A stretch of DNA of 21,360 bases from an uncultured Oscillibacter sp. (GTDB lineage Bacteria > Bacillota > Clostridia > Oscillospirales > Oscillospiraceae). Under the pieces are notes generated by a model that ran no database searches, was not told where the DNA came from, and saw only the letters and a list, made by a program, of their open reading frames with translations. Where the stretch lies: assembly GCA_902476875.1 (NCBI GenBank), contig CABSFC010000041.1, positions 1 through 21,360 on the forward strand. The letters are read 5' to 3'. Positions 6,830-14,800 of this stretch are shown here, piece after piece (the stretch's first letter is position 1; each line of letters starts with the position of its first letter). Made by a program: the position numbers and the translations under genes.

Positions 6830-7084
6830 GCACACCCCAGGGGTGCCAACTGTCGGAAAATCCCTACGCCCATTGGGGGACAGGCGCTTGGCAAAAGCCA
6901 GGGGGAAAATCAAATTATTTTCGCCGCGACATGTGCGTGGCGAAAATACCTTGACGCAGCCTCGGCCCAAAGGAAGGGGCCTCGGCAGACCCGGCGGTTT
7001 GATGCCGGGCCAGCCGCCTTGGGCGGCGTTCACCAGTGACATCGGTCACTGGTGGGGGGAATCTAAAGGGGGGACGAAGTCCCC
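6830..7084 (-). repeat. Hairpin-packed serC-serA spacer, possible interspersed palindromic element
   Basis: The spacer of about 255 bp codes for no convincing protein but holds at least five perfect inverted repeats: TATTTTCGCC at 6916-6925/6939-6948, GGCCC at 6964-6968/6977-6981, CCCGGC at 6990-6995/7004-7009, GCCGCC at 7013-7018/7022-7027 and CACCAGTGAC at 7031-7040/7045-7054. This density is typical of interspersed non-coding palindromic elements, or of a structured intergenic RNA. One copy in the window cannot show that it is repeated. Confidence 0.45.
7070..7084 (-). terminator. Weak terminator-like hairpin after serC
   Basis: GGGGAC and GTCCCC pair around a 3-base loop 3 bp after the serC stop, followed in minus-strand reading by CCTTTAGATT. 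The short stem and poor T-run suggest partial termination, so serA is probably still read through. Confidence 0.4.
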
Positions 7085-7087
7085 TCT

Positions 7088-8176
7088 TTATTGATGCTCC
7101 GCCTCGTACTTCTTCAAAAACTCCACCAGGGCCTCCACACCCTCCTTGGGCATGGCGTTGTAGATGGACGCCCGCAGGCCGCCCACGCTCTTGTGGCCCT
7201 TCAGGTTGTCGAAGCCCGCGGCCTTGGAGGCGGCCACCACGTCGGCGTCCTGCTCCTTGGAGGGAGTCACGAAGGGCACGTTCATCAACGAGCGGTCCTC
7301 CTTGCGGACGGCACCGGTGAACAGCTTGCTGCTGTCCAGGAAGTCGTACAGGATGGCGGCCTTCTCCTCGTTGCGCTTCGCCATGGCCTCCAGGCCGCCG
7401 TTGTCCAGCAGGTACTTGAACACCTTGCCGCAGCAGTAGATGGCCCAGCAGTTGGGGGTGTTGTACAGGGAATCCGCGTCGGCGTGGGTCTTGTAGCTCA
7501 GATACACCGGGGTCCTGGGGTCCAGGTCCTCCCGCAGCAGATCCTCCCGGATGATGACCACGGCCATGCCGGCGGGGCCCACGTTCTTCTGCACGCCCGC
7601 CCAGATCAGGCCGTACTTGCTGACGTCGCAGGGGCGGGAGAGGAACATGGAGGACTGGTCGGAGACCAGCACCTTGCCCTTCGTGTTGGGCAGGTTGAAA
7701 TAGGTGGTGCCGTTGATGGTCTCGTTCTCGCAGATATAGACGTAGTCCGCGTCATCGGGGATGTCCAGATCAGAACAGTCGGGGATGTAGGAGAAATTCT
7801 TGTCCTTGGAAGAGGCGACGATCTTCACCTCGCCGTACTTCTTGGCCTCGGCGATGGCCTTCTTGCTCCAGGCGCCGGTCTCCACATAGCAGGCCACGCC
7901 GTTTTTCATCAGGTTGATGGGCACCATGGCGAACTGGACGGTGCCGCCGCCCTGGACGAACAGGACCTTGTAGTTGTCGGGGATGCCCATCAGCTTGCGA
8001 AGGTCACTCTCGGCCTCGTCCCGGATCTGCTGGAACACCTTGGAGCGGTGGCTCATCTCCATGACGCACATGCCGCTGCCGCGGTAGTTCATCATCTCGG
8101 CTGCGATCTCCTCCAGGACGGGCTCCGGCATCATGGCGGGGCCGGCGGAAAAGTTATAAGTACGGCCGTATTTCAT
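7088..8176 (-). CDS. serC: Phosphoserine aminotransferase
   Basis: The 362-residue protein is a PLP-dependent class V aminotransferase of normal SerC length. It opens with the family motif YNFSAGPAMMPEPVLE, contains MSHRSKVF, and carries the PLP lysine at 197 in AGVQKNVGPAG. It converts 3-phosphohydroxypyruvate plus glutamate to O-phosphoserine plus 2-oxoglutarate, directly after the SerA reaction. The ATG at 8176 follows a GGAGG site at 8 bp. It is the first gene of a serC-serA unit behind a good sigma-A promoter (8267-8295). No serB phosphatase gene is in the window. Confidence 0.96.
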   Translation of the reverse strand: MKYGRTYNFSAGPAMMPEPVLEEIAAEMMNYRGSGMCVMEMSHRSKVFQQIRDEAESDLRKLMGIPDNYKVLFVQGGGTVQFAMVPINLMKNGVACYVETGAWSKKAIAEAKKYGEVKIVASSKDKNFSYIPDCSDLDIPDDADYVYICENETINGTTYFNLPNTKGKVLVSDQSSMFLSRPCDVSKYGLIWAGVQKNVGPAGMAVVIIREDLLREDLDPRTPVYLSYKTHADADSLYNTPNCWAIYCCGKVFKYLLDNGGLEAMAKRNEEKAAILYDFLDSSKLFTGAVRKEDRSLMNVPFVTPSKEQDADVVAASKAAGFDNLKGHKSVGGLRASIYNAMPKEGVEALVEFLKKYEAEHQ

Positions 8177-8266
8177 CGTTCATTCCTCCATCTTTTTTTG
8201 ATGTAAGCGGCGGACAAGAGCCCTCCGCGCGGGAAAAGGGCGACCTTTCCATCTTACTCTTATTTA

Positions 8267-8295
8267 AGTATACGACAGGAAAAGGTGAGAATCAA
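8267..8295 (-). promoter_or_regulatory. Sigma-A promoter of serC-serA
   Basis: On the minus strand TTGATT (8295-8290) lies 17 bp before TATACT (8272-8267). The predicted start near 8260 gives a leader of about 84 bases. Confidence 0.75.
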
Positions 8296-8362
8296 CCGAT
8301 TATTCAAATTTTTCAGTCCGGCTAAAAAAATATTTGGTTTTTGTGCAAATTAACCAGCTACG

Positions 8363-8419
8363 AAAACGATTACTGTCAGAATTTAGGGAGTATTGTCCGA
8401 AGGAGGGGAGAATCGTTTT
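8363..8419. promoter_or_regulatory. Spaced inverted repeat between the divergent serC and acyltransferase-like promoters
   Basis: AAAACGATT (8363-8371) and AATCGTTTT (8411-8419) are perfect 9-bp inverted copies 39 bp apart, in the AT-rich gap between two divergent promoters. The right arm ends 10 bp before the plus-strand -35. It could be a looping operator; no regulator is identified. Apart from this and the promoters I see nothing else in 8177-8502. Confidence 0.35.
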
Positions 8420-8429
8420 GTGAAATGTG

Positions 8430-8458
8430 TTGAATTTTTACGAAATCTTTACTATAAT
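8430..8458 (+). promoter_or_regulatory. Sigma-A promoter of the acyltransferase-like/CLC operon
   Basis: TTGAAT (8430-8435) lies 17 bp before a perfect TATAAT (8453-8458). The start codon follows 44 bp later. Confidence 0.75.
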
Positions 8459-8502
8459 GAACTTGACAACGGCGGGGGGTGCCCCGGGTTAGGAGAGAGC
8501 TT

Positions 8503-9339
8503 ATGAGACCGGACGGAACGCGGGTCAAGGGGTTGACACCGATTGTGCAGGCCCTGCCCTACATCATGCCAAAGCGATTCGACGCCCAGAACTGGGCCAG
8601 CGACTATGTGGACGAGGACATCGTCAAGGCGTTCATCCGCCAGAAGCGGCGGGAGGGCCGCCATGTGACCCATATGAGCGTGCTGGTGGCCGCCTACTAC
8701 AAGGCGGCGCTGGAGAATCCCAAGGTGAACTACTTCATCATGAACCGCAAGGTGTACAAGCGGAACCACTTCTGCTTCAGCTTCGTCATCCTGAAAAAGC
8801 GGGCCGACGGCACGCCGGACGAGACCAGCCTGAAGGTCTTCCTGGAGCCGGAGGACGATGTGTTCACCATCAGCCGGAAGATCAAGGAGCTCGTGGACCA
8901 GAACCAGGACGCCGTCCACAACAACAATGCGGACAAATTCGTCAACGTGGCATTCGCCGTCCCGGGCCTCGCCCGGTTCGTGTTCTGGCTGGCCTACCAT
9001 CTGGACCTCCACGGCCTGCTGCCCAGGAAGGTCATCGACCTGAGCCCCTTCCACACCAGCCTGTTCATCACGAATCTGGCGTCCATCAACACCAGCTACA
9101 TTTTCCACCACTGCTATGAGTTCGGCACCACCAGCGTGTTCGTCTGCATGGGCAAGCCCGTGCCGGACCCCATGGCCCCCGCCGGCAGCCGGAAAAAGCG
9201 GATGCCCCTGGGCGTGGTCATGGACGAGCGCGTCGCCACCGGCATCGAGTACTCCCGGTTCTTCGCCGCTTTCGAGCGGTATCTGAAAACGCCGGAGCTG
9301 CTGGAGAGCCGCCTGGACGGAAAGGCCGCCATGGCATAA
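8503..9339 (+). CDS. Stand-alone 2-oxoacid dehydrogenase acyltransferase (E2 catalytic fold)-like protein, active-site residues missing
   Basis: The 278-residue protein resembles the chloramphenicol-acetyltransferase-like catalytic domain of E2 subunits, with no lipoyl or peripheral-subunit-binding domain in front. The diagnostic C-terminal motif, usually DHRxxDG, reads DERVATG here (241-247). The catalytic His is replaced by Glu and the second Asp by Thr, so ordinary acyl transfer by this mechanism is unlikely. No E1 or E3 gene is nearby. The ATG at 8503 follows AGGAGAG; a GTG at 8479 is in frame but precedes that site. The CLC transporter gene begins 12 bp after its stop, so the two are likely co-transcribed. 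Fold assignment is moderate; function is unknown. Confidence 0.75.
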   Translation: MRPDGTRVKGLTPIVQALPYIMPKRFDAQNWASDYVDEDIVKAFIRQKRREGRHVTHMSVLVAAYYKAALENPKVNYFIMNRKVYKRNHFCFSFVILKKRADGTPDETSLKVFLEPEDDVFTISRKIKELVDQNQDAVHNNNADKFVNVAFAVPGLARFVFWLAYHLDLHGLLPRKVIDLSPFHTSLFITNLASINTSYIFHHCYEFGTTSVFVCMGKPVPDPMAPAGSRKKRMPLGVVMDERVATGIEYSRFFAAFERYLKTPELLESRLDGKAAMA

Positions 9340-9351
9340 GGGGGCCGCGGA

Positions 9352-10653
9352 GTGAAGTACGGAAAAAAGTTTTGGGTCTGGCTCCGCCATACCACTATTT
9401 ACGCCCAGACCACGGCGAAGTGGCTGTTTCTGGCGGTGGTCATCGGCCTGCTCTGCGGCGCCGTCGGCACGGCGTTCCACATGGGCGTGCATTACGCCAC
9501 GGAGCTGCGGGGCCGCTGGCCCTGGCTGCTGTGGTGTCTGCCTCTGGCGGGCCTTGTGATCGTGGCCATCTATAAAGTGACGAGGACCGAGGGGCAGGGG
9601 ACCAACGCCGTCATCGACGAGGTGCACCTGGGGAAGGGGCTTCCGGTCCTGCTGCTGCCCGCCATCTTCCTGAGCACGGTGCTGACCCATCTGTGCGGCG
9701 GCTCCGCCGGACGGGAGGGCGCGGCCCTGCAGATGGGCGGCACCATCGGTTTCCACACCGGGCGGCTGTTCCGGCTGGACGACAAGGACCTGCGGGTGGC
9801 GACCCTGGCGGGCATGGCGGCCTTTTTCTCCGCCCTATTCGGCACGCCGCTGGCGGCGGCCATTTTCTCCATCGTGGTCGTCAGCATCGGCGTGATGTAC
9901 CACGCCGCCATGTTCCCCTGTCTGACCGCCGCGCTGACGGCCTACGCGGTCTCCCTGGCCCTGGGGGTGGAGCCCACCCGCTTCGCCGTGGAGATGCCGG
10001 CGCTGAGCGTCCACATGATGCTGCGGATGGCGGTGCTGGCGGCGCTGTGCGCCCTGGTGTCGGTGCTGTTCTGCGCGGTCATGCACTTTTTTGAGCATCA
10101 GATGGCCCACCGTCTGAAGAACCCCTGGCTCCGGGCGGTGGTGGGCGGCCTTGCCGTCATCGCGCTGACATACCTCTGCGGCACCACGGATTACAACGGC
10201 GCCGGCATGGAGGTGGTCACCGCCGCCGTGGAGCGGGGGACCGCCCATCCGGCGGCTTTCCTGCTGAAGCTGCTCTTCACCGCCATCACCCTGGCCGCCG
10301 GGTTCAAGGGCGGCGAGGTGGTGCCCTCCTTCTTCGTGGGGGCTACCTTCGGCTGTGTGGCGGGGCCGCTGCTGGGTATCCCGCCGGGAGCCGCGGCGGC
10401 GGTGGGGCTGATAGCCGTGTTCTGCGGCGCCACCAACTGCCCCCTGGCCTCCACGCTGCTGTCCATCGAGCTGTTCGGCGACGGGGGATTGCTGTATTTC
10501 GCCCTGGCCTGCGTGGTCAGCTACATGCTCTCCGGCTACAGCGGGCTGTACTCCAGCCAGACCATCCTGTACTCCAAGCTGAAAGCGCAGTACATCAACG
10601 TCCACACCAACGCCCACCACGCGGGCGAGCACAGCGAGACGCTGCGCTCATAA
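9352..10653 (+). CDS. CLC-family anion channel/transporter, resembling the fluoride-exporter branch
   Basis: The 433-residue polytopic protein has the CLC hallmarks. These are GREGA (120-124) with the gating Glu122, GGEVVPSF (320-327) and a pore tyrosine near 400 (SGLYSSQ). There are no cytoplasmic CBS domains. The usual GSGIP filter is replaced by GQGTN (81-85), the sequence around GGSAGREG resembles CLC-F fluoride/proton antiporters, and GGEV matches the CLC-F position of a functional glutamate. The internal proton glutamate of chloride antiporters is replaced by Val in PLAAAIFSIVVVS. It probably exports F- or moves Cl-; which one is not decidable here. The start is GTG with an AAGGGGG site. 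It ends in a hairpin terminator that also covers the next ribosome site. Confidence 0.88.
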   Translation: MKYGKKFWVWLRHTTIYAQTTAKWLFLAVVIGLLCGAVGTAFHMGVHYATELRGRWPWLLWCLPLAGLVIVAIYKVTRTEGQGTNAVIDEVHLGKGLPVLLLPAIFLSTVLTHLCGGSAGREGAALQMGGTIGFHTGRLFRLDDKDLRVATLAGMAAFFSALFGTPLAAAIFSIVVVSIGVMYHAAMFPCLTAALTAYAVSLALGVEPTRFAVEMPALSVHMMLRMAVLAALCALVSVLFCAVMHFFEHQMAHRLKNPWLRAVVGGLAVIALTYLCGTTDYNGAGMEVVTAAVERGTAHPAAFLLKLLFTAITLAAGFKGGEVVPSFFVGATFGCVAGPLLGIPPGAAAAVGLIAVFCGATNCPLASTLLSIELFGDGGLLYFALACVVSYMLSGYSGLYSSQTILYSKLKAQYINVHTNAHHAGEHSETLRS

Positions 10654-10666
10654 CTGCATAGAGTAC

Positions 10667-10712
10667 GGCCTCCCGTGGCATACTGGATACAAAATGCCAC
10701 GGGAGGTCTTTT
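10667..10712 (+). terminator. Terminator-like hairpin that also sequesters the DUF421 ribosome site
   Basis: A perfect 13-bp stem (10669-10681 with 10694-10706), extendable by a G-U and a G-C pair, closes a 12-base loop and is followed by TTTT. The right arm contains GGGAGG, the only ribosome site for the ATG at 10713. The structure can therefore stop transcription after the CLC gene and hide the ribosome site of any readthrough message. Confidence 0.7.
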
Positions 10713-11414
10713 ATGGAAACACTGATCCAAATCGGCATGACGGTCCTGACCACACTGCTGTCCATCGCGGTGCTGTTCCTGCTGGAGAAGCTGATGGGGA
10801 GCAAGCAGGTGTCCCAGATGACCATGTTCGACTACGCCATCGGCATCACCATCGGGTCCATCGCGGCGGAGCTGGCCACGGAGCTGGAGGCGCCCGCCAG
10901 GCCCCTGACGGCGCTGATCGTCTATGGCATCGCCGCCGTGGGCATCTCCATTCTCACCAGTAAGTCCCTGAAAGCCCGCGCGGTGGTGACAGGCAAGCCC
11001 CTGGTGCTGCTGGAGGACGGCGTCATCTACCGGGAGAACCTGAAAAAGGCCCGGCTGGACCTCAGCGAGTTTCTGACCTACTGCCGTATCGGCGGCTGGT
11101 TCGACCTGAACCAGCTGCAGTCGGCGGTGCTGGAGCACAACGGCGCGGTCAGCTTCCTGCCCAGGGAAAAGGACCGTCCCGCCACGCCCACGGACCTGGA
11201 TCTGAACCCCAAACAGTCCCAGGTGCAGACGCCCTTTGTCATGGACGGCAAGCTGCTCGCGGACAACGTCCGCCAGGCGGGGAAGGAAGAGGCGTGGGTC
11301 CACCGCAGCCTGCTGCGCCAGGGCTACCGGGACGAGGGGGAGGTGCTGCTGGCGCTGTGGGACGGCGGCGAGAAGCTGACGGTATTCCCCATGAAGCCGC
11401 CCCAAAAGAGCTGA
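10713..11414 (+). CDS. DUF421-family (YetF-like) membrane protein
   Basis: The 233-residue protein has two or three N-terminal membrane segments (about 5-25, 38-55 and 66-82). A cytoplasmic domain follows with the family pattern GKPLVLLEDGVIYRENLKKA and, further on, CRIGGWFDLNQLQSAVLE and NGAVSFLP. This is the layout of the YetF/YdfS/YkjA group, whose function is poorly defined; B. subtilis members are associated with spores and the membrane. The ATG at 10713 is 6 bp after GGGAGG, which lies in the arm of the preceding hairpin. No separate promoter is visible, so expression probably depends on readthrough from the CLC gene. Confidence 0.88.
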   Translation: METLIQIGMTVLTTLLSIAVLFLLEKLMGSKQVSQMTMFDYAIGITIGSIAAELATELEAPARPLTALIVYGIAAVGISILTSKSLKARAVVTGKPLVLLEDGVIYRENLKKARLDLSEFLTYCRIGGWFDLNQLQSAVLEHNGAVSFLPREKDRPATPTDLDLNPKQSQVQTPFVMDGKLLADNVRQAGKEEAWVHRSLLRQGYRDEGEVLLALWDGGEKLTVFPMKPPQKS

Positions 11415-11468
11415 TCCCCGCCCGCACCCCCTCTGTATCGCCCGCGTAAGCTGGCGGGGGGTGATAGG

Positions 11469-11648
11469 ATGCGGAACTGCGACTGCGATCCGCTGGCCCT
11501 GACCACCGCCGTCAACACCCTGGCGGTGTCCATCGCGGCCCGGCTGAACGACAGCGACCTGACCCTGCTGGGAGCGCTTCTGACCCAACTGGGTGACACG
11601 CTGGAGACCATCGCCGCCCAGCGGGAGCGCTGTGCCCCGGGGGGATAG
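11469..11648 (+). CDS. 59-residue conserved-looking small protein (DUF6774-like)
   Basis: A short frame starts at the ATG at 11469 after a GGGGGGTGA ribosome site and runs to TAG at 11646-11648. It opens with MRNCDCDPLALTTAVNTLAV, continues through an amphipathic helix with LTLLGALLTQLGDTLETIAA and ends RERCAPGG. The layout resembles the small clostridial DUF6774 family as I remember it: a helical pair with a QLGDTLxTIxAQR-like core and terminal cysteines. Codon use is strongly GC3-biased, supporting a real gene. It lies 54 bp after the DUF421 gene and just before a hairpin. Function is unknown. Confidence 0.65.
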   Translation: MRNCDCDPLALTTAVNTLAVSIAARLNDSDLTLLGALLTQLGDTLETIAAQRERCAPGG

Positions 11649-11663
11649 CGGAGTATCCGAAAA

Positions 11664-11691
11664 AAACAGCCGCCCGCGGGGGCGGCTGTTT
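11664..11691. terminator. Hairpin after the small protein gene, strongest as a minus-strand terminator
   Basis: AAACAGCCGCC (11664-11674) pairs with 11681-11691 around a 6-base loop. On the plus strand it ends in only TTTC. On the minus strand it is followed by an unbroken run of seven Ts, so it should block antisense transcripts as well as end the upstream operon. Confidence 0.65.
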
Positions 11692-11710
11692 CGCGCGGCG
11701 CTTTGGGCCG

Positions 11711-11734
11711 GTGGAAAAACCTTGGATTTTCCAC
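11711..11734. promoter_or_regulatory. Inverted repeat just upstream of the SLH gene promoter
   Basis: GTGGAAAA (11711-11718) and TTTTCCAC (11727-11734) are perfect 8-bp inverted copies with an 8-bp gap, ending 9 bp before the -35. It is a candidate activator or repressor site; no binder is known. Confidence 0.4.
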
Positions 11735-11743
11735 AAAAAACCG

Positions 11744-11772
11744 TTGCAATCCGGAACGCGGATGGGTATACT
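11744..11772 (+). promoter_or_regulatory. Sigma-A promoter of the SLH surface protein gene
   Basis: TTGCAA (11744-11749) lies 17 bp before TATACT (11767-11772). The leader is about 105 bases long. Confidence 0.75.
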
Positions 11773-11800
11773 GATTCTGTGGAAAAGCAAGGAAAAATCG

Positions 11801-11849
11801 GGGGAGGCCCCGGGGTCTCCCCATTCCCGAAGCCACGGCTTCGGGAATG
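11801..11849 (+). promoter_or_regulatory. Twin hairpins in the SLH gene leader
   Basis: Two stems lie back to back: a 9-bp GC-rich stem (11801-11809 with 11814-11822) and a perfect 12-bp stem (11822-11833 with 11838-11849). Neither is followed by a T-run, so they probably protect the message or guide translation rather than terminate. The AAGGAGG ribosome site is left unpaired. Confidence 0.5.
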
Positions 11850-11884
11850 AAAGGTTTTGAAAAAAGCAAGGAGGATGAAAAACC

Positions 11885-14800
11885 ATGAGAAAAAACAGGT
11901 TTCTGGCGGCTTTGCTCGCGCTGGTGATGGCGATGAGCCTGCTGCCGACGGCGGCGTTTGCCGACGAGACGCTGGGTGATACGCCTCCGGCACAGGAGGA
12001 GACGGTCGTCCAACAGGAGGACGGGACGCTCGTCCCGCAGGAGACCGGGACGCTCGTCCCGCAGGAGACCGGGACGCTCGTCCCGCAGGAGGACGGGACG
12101 CTCGTCCCGCAGGAGACCGGGACGCTCGTCCCGCAGGAGACCGGGACGCTCGTCCCGCAGGAGACCGAGACGATCGTTCCGCAGGATAATGATATCGTTC
12201 TGCTGGCGGACGGAGGAAGTGTCGCGAAAGTCGGAAACACGGAGTATGCGACATTGCAGGCCGCCGCTGCAAATGCAACGGCTGGTGATACGATCACGCT
12301 GATCGACAATATCTCCAATCCCATTCCCATTGATAATGCAGATCATGCGGCGATCACGATTTCGCTGCCCGCCGGCGTCACGCTGGACGGCGACGGCCAC
12401 ACGATCAGTGGCGATGTCAGCATTAATGTAAATGCCGCCGGCGGCACTATCCAGAACGTGAAGTTCGTGGATATCCATAACTCCGCCATTCCAAAAGATG
12501 ACGATAGCAGTAAGTATGGGTTTGTCAACAAGGTCGGCACGCTGACCGCTATTTATGGCAGAGGGCTTTCCGGAAAGATGACAGTCACTAACTGCACTTT
12601 CGACGGCTTCGATTGGGAAGCCATCCAAATCACTCCTGTTGCCGGGGCTGAGATCGTGATCACGGATAACACGTTTACTGCCAAGAACACCCAGCCGGTC
12701 CGGAACATCCATGTTGAGTCATCATCTACAAATGTGGATTTTTCAGCGACCATTACCAGGAACAAGTTTTATAACGGCTCCGTTTTGAAAGAAACCGCGC
12801 TTGAGGTCTATTGTGCGAAATCCCCAGACAAGCTCAAATTATCTGGCAACTATATTGATAATCCCATTGGAGTCTGCGTTATTACTGGCTCCAGTTGGTA
12901 TAACTATAATCCCGATTTAGCAATTCCCTTTGCAAACGCGGATTTTACGGAAGAAATTTACCCTGCTGTAAAGAGCGGTTCAGGAAACTATTTCTATTAC
13001 CTGACCATCGAGCAGGCAATCAATGAGGGCGTTACCTCCATTAAACTTGCGAAGAACGTGAATGAGAATATTACGATTCCGTCTGGCAAGACGATTACGC
13101 TGGATGACGGCGGCTATACGCTGGATGGCACGATCACCAATAACGGCACCTTGAAAATCGCCAGCGGCGGCCCGTACGAGTTAAGTAAGATCAGCAACAA
13201 TGGGACTGTTACCATCTCCGGCGGCACATTTACCACCGAGCCGCCAGCGGCCTGGATCGCCGACGGCTATATGGTCCAGCCGGAGGAGGACACGGGAAAT
13301 TATAAAGTGGTGCTGATGGACGACACAGCGGCCCAGGCGGCTGGCTATGTGGCGCGCTATGCGTTGGCTACAGCTACATATAGGCAGTATTACAAGACCC
13401 TAGCAGCTGGTTTTGCGGAAACGAGTACTTTATATTTGCTTGCAAATGTGAAAGAAAACGCTGAGCGGAGTGGTGATATCACTTTACACTGCGCAGGGTA
13501 TACGTTTACCGGAAGCCTTGACAGCGGCAGCAAAACACTTAAAATTTATGATGGCACAGCGGTCTTGGACAATATCATCTGCGGAGCGTTTTATGCCGGT
13601 TATAGCGGCGGGGCAGCGGATGTTACTGTAAAAGACGGAAACGCGGCGGCAAATATGGCGATCACCGTTAACAAAAACTCCAAGCTGACGATTGAGGGCG
13701 GCACCTATTCCGGGAAGATCAGTCTCAAGGACGCAACCAGCTCTCTGACCATCAACGGCGGCTACTTCACCGATGACCCCAGCAAGTACCTGGGCGCGGG
13801 CAAGACCGCTGTGTCCGGCAGCTATTCCGTGAACGGAAAGACCTACCAGTACTATGTCACTGACGCTACCGTTGCGGACGTTGAGATGGCCGTCGCGGAG
13901 GGCGAGACCGGTGTGGGCGACACTACGCCCGATGTCGCGAACAATGAAAACGGCGTTACGGCCGAAACCTTGAAGGAAGACGCCGCCAAGATCAAGGCCA
14001 CAAACGGCCTGATTGAGCAGGCCACCGAAAAACTCAGCACCTTGACCGCCGAAACCACCAAGGAGCAGGCGGTTGAGGAGCTGGGCGATAAATATAATGA
14101 TGAGACCAACACCATCACCATCGTTGCGGAGCCCTATTTGGCGGTCGAAGTGAAGTCCTATGAGGAAACGACAGTTGATGAAACGACCACAAATAAGGCC
14201 CTGACCGTGGGAATCACCGCCATGTACAACATCAAGGCCACCACCGGCGACCCCACCAAGAGCGAGGGTGAAGATGGCGCGATGACGGAGGACAATACCG
14301 TCCTTCTGGAAACCAAGGAAATGTCGGTTTCCGACCCTGTCACCCTGTCCATTCCGCTGCCCGCTGGCTTTGTGTCTGATGCCAGTGATCAGGTTTATGT
14401 CCAGCACAAGGGCTATGAATATGACACGACCATCAGCGGCGATGCTACCAATGGCTTTACTGCTACCTTTACCAACCCCCACGGCTTCAGTGACTTCGTG
14501 CTGACCACGACCTCCACCGCTGTGGCTCAGATCGGCGAAACCAAGTACACTTCTCTCCAGTCCGCGGTCGACGCCGTGGAAGACGACGGCACCATTGACG
14601 TCCTGACGGCCGAGCAGTCCGCTCAGGTTAACGCTCCCAAGAGCTTCACGCTGATTGGAGACGGTGCCAATACCGCATCCATTACCGCCGCGTCTGGTTA
14701 TGACCTGGTGAAGAGCGGTGACAACACCTATACGGTCACCGCCAAGCAGCCCGTTACCCCCGTCACCCCCGTCACCCCCAGCAACCCCGGTTCCTCCGGC

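Noticed and set aside
6821..7042. A 73-codon minus-strand frame between serC and serA
   Set aside because: Its codons run through several perfect hairpins and its Pro/Arg/Gly-rich product has no domain; it is likely a by-product of the palindromic spacer.
11999..12190. CRISPR array
   Set aside because: The repeats are contiguous with no spacers, are in frame and encode an 8-residue peptide repeat; no cas gene is present.
10536..12278. Long minus-strand frames with Arg/Ser/Pro/Ala repeats across the SLH gene start
   Set aside because: The repeats are the reverse reading of the 24-bp tract, and the frames cross several plus-strand genes and terminators.
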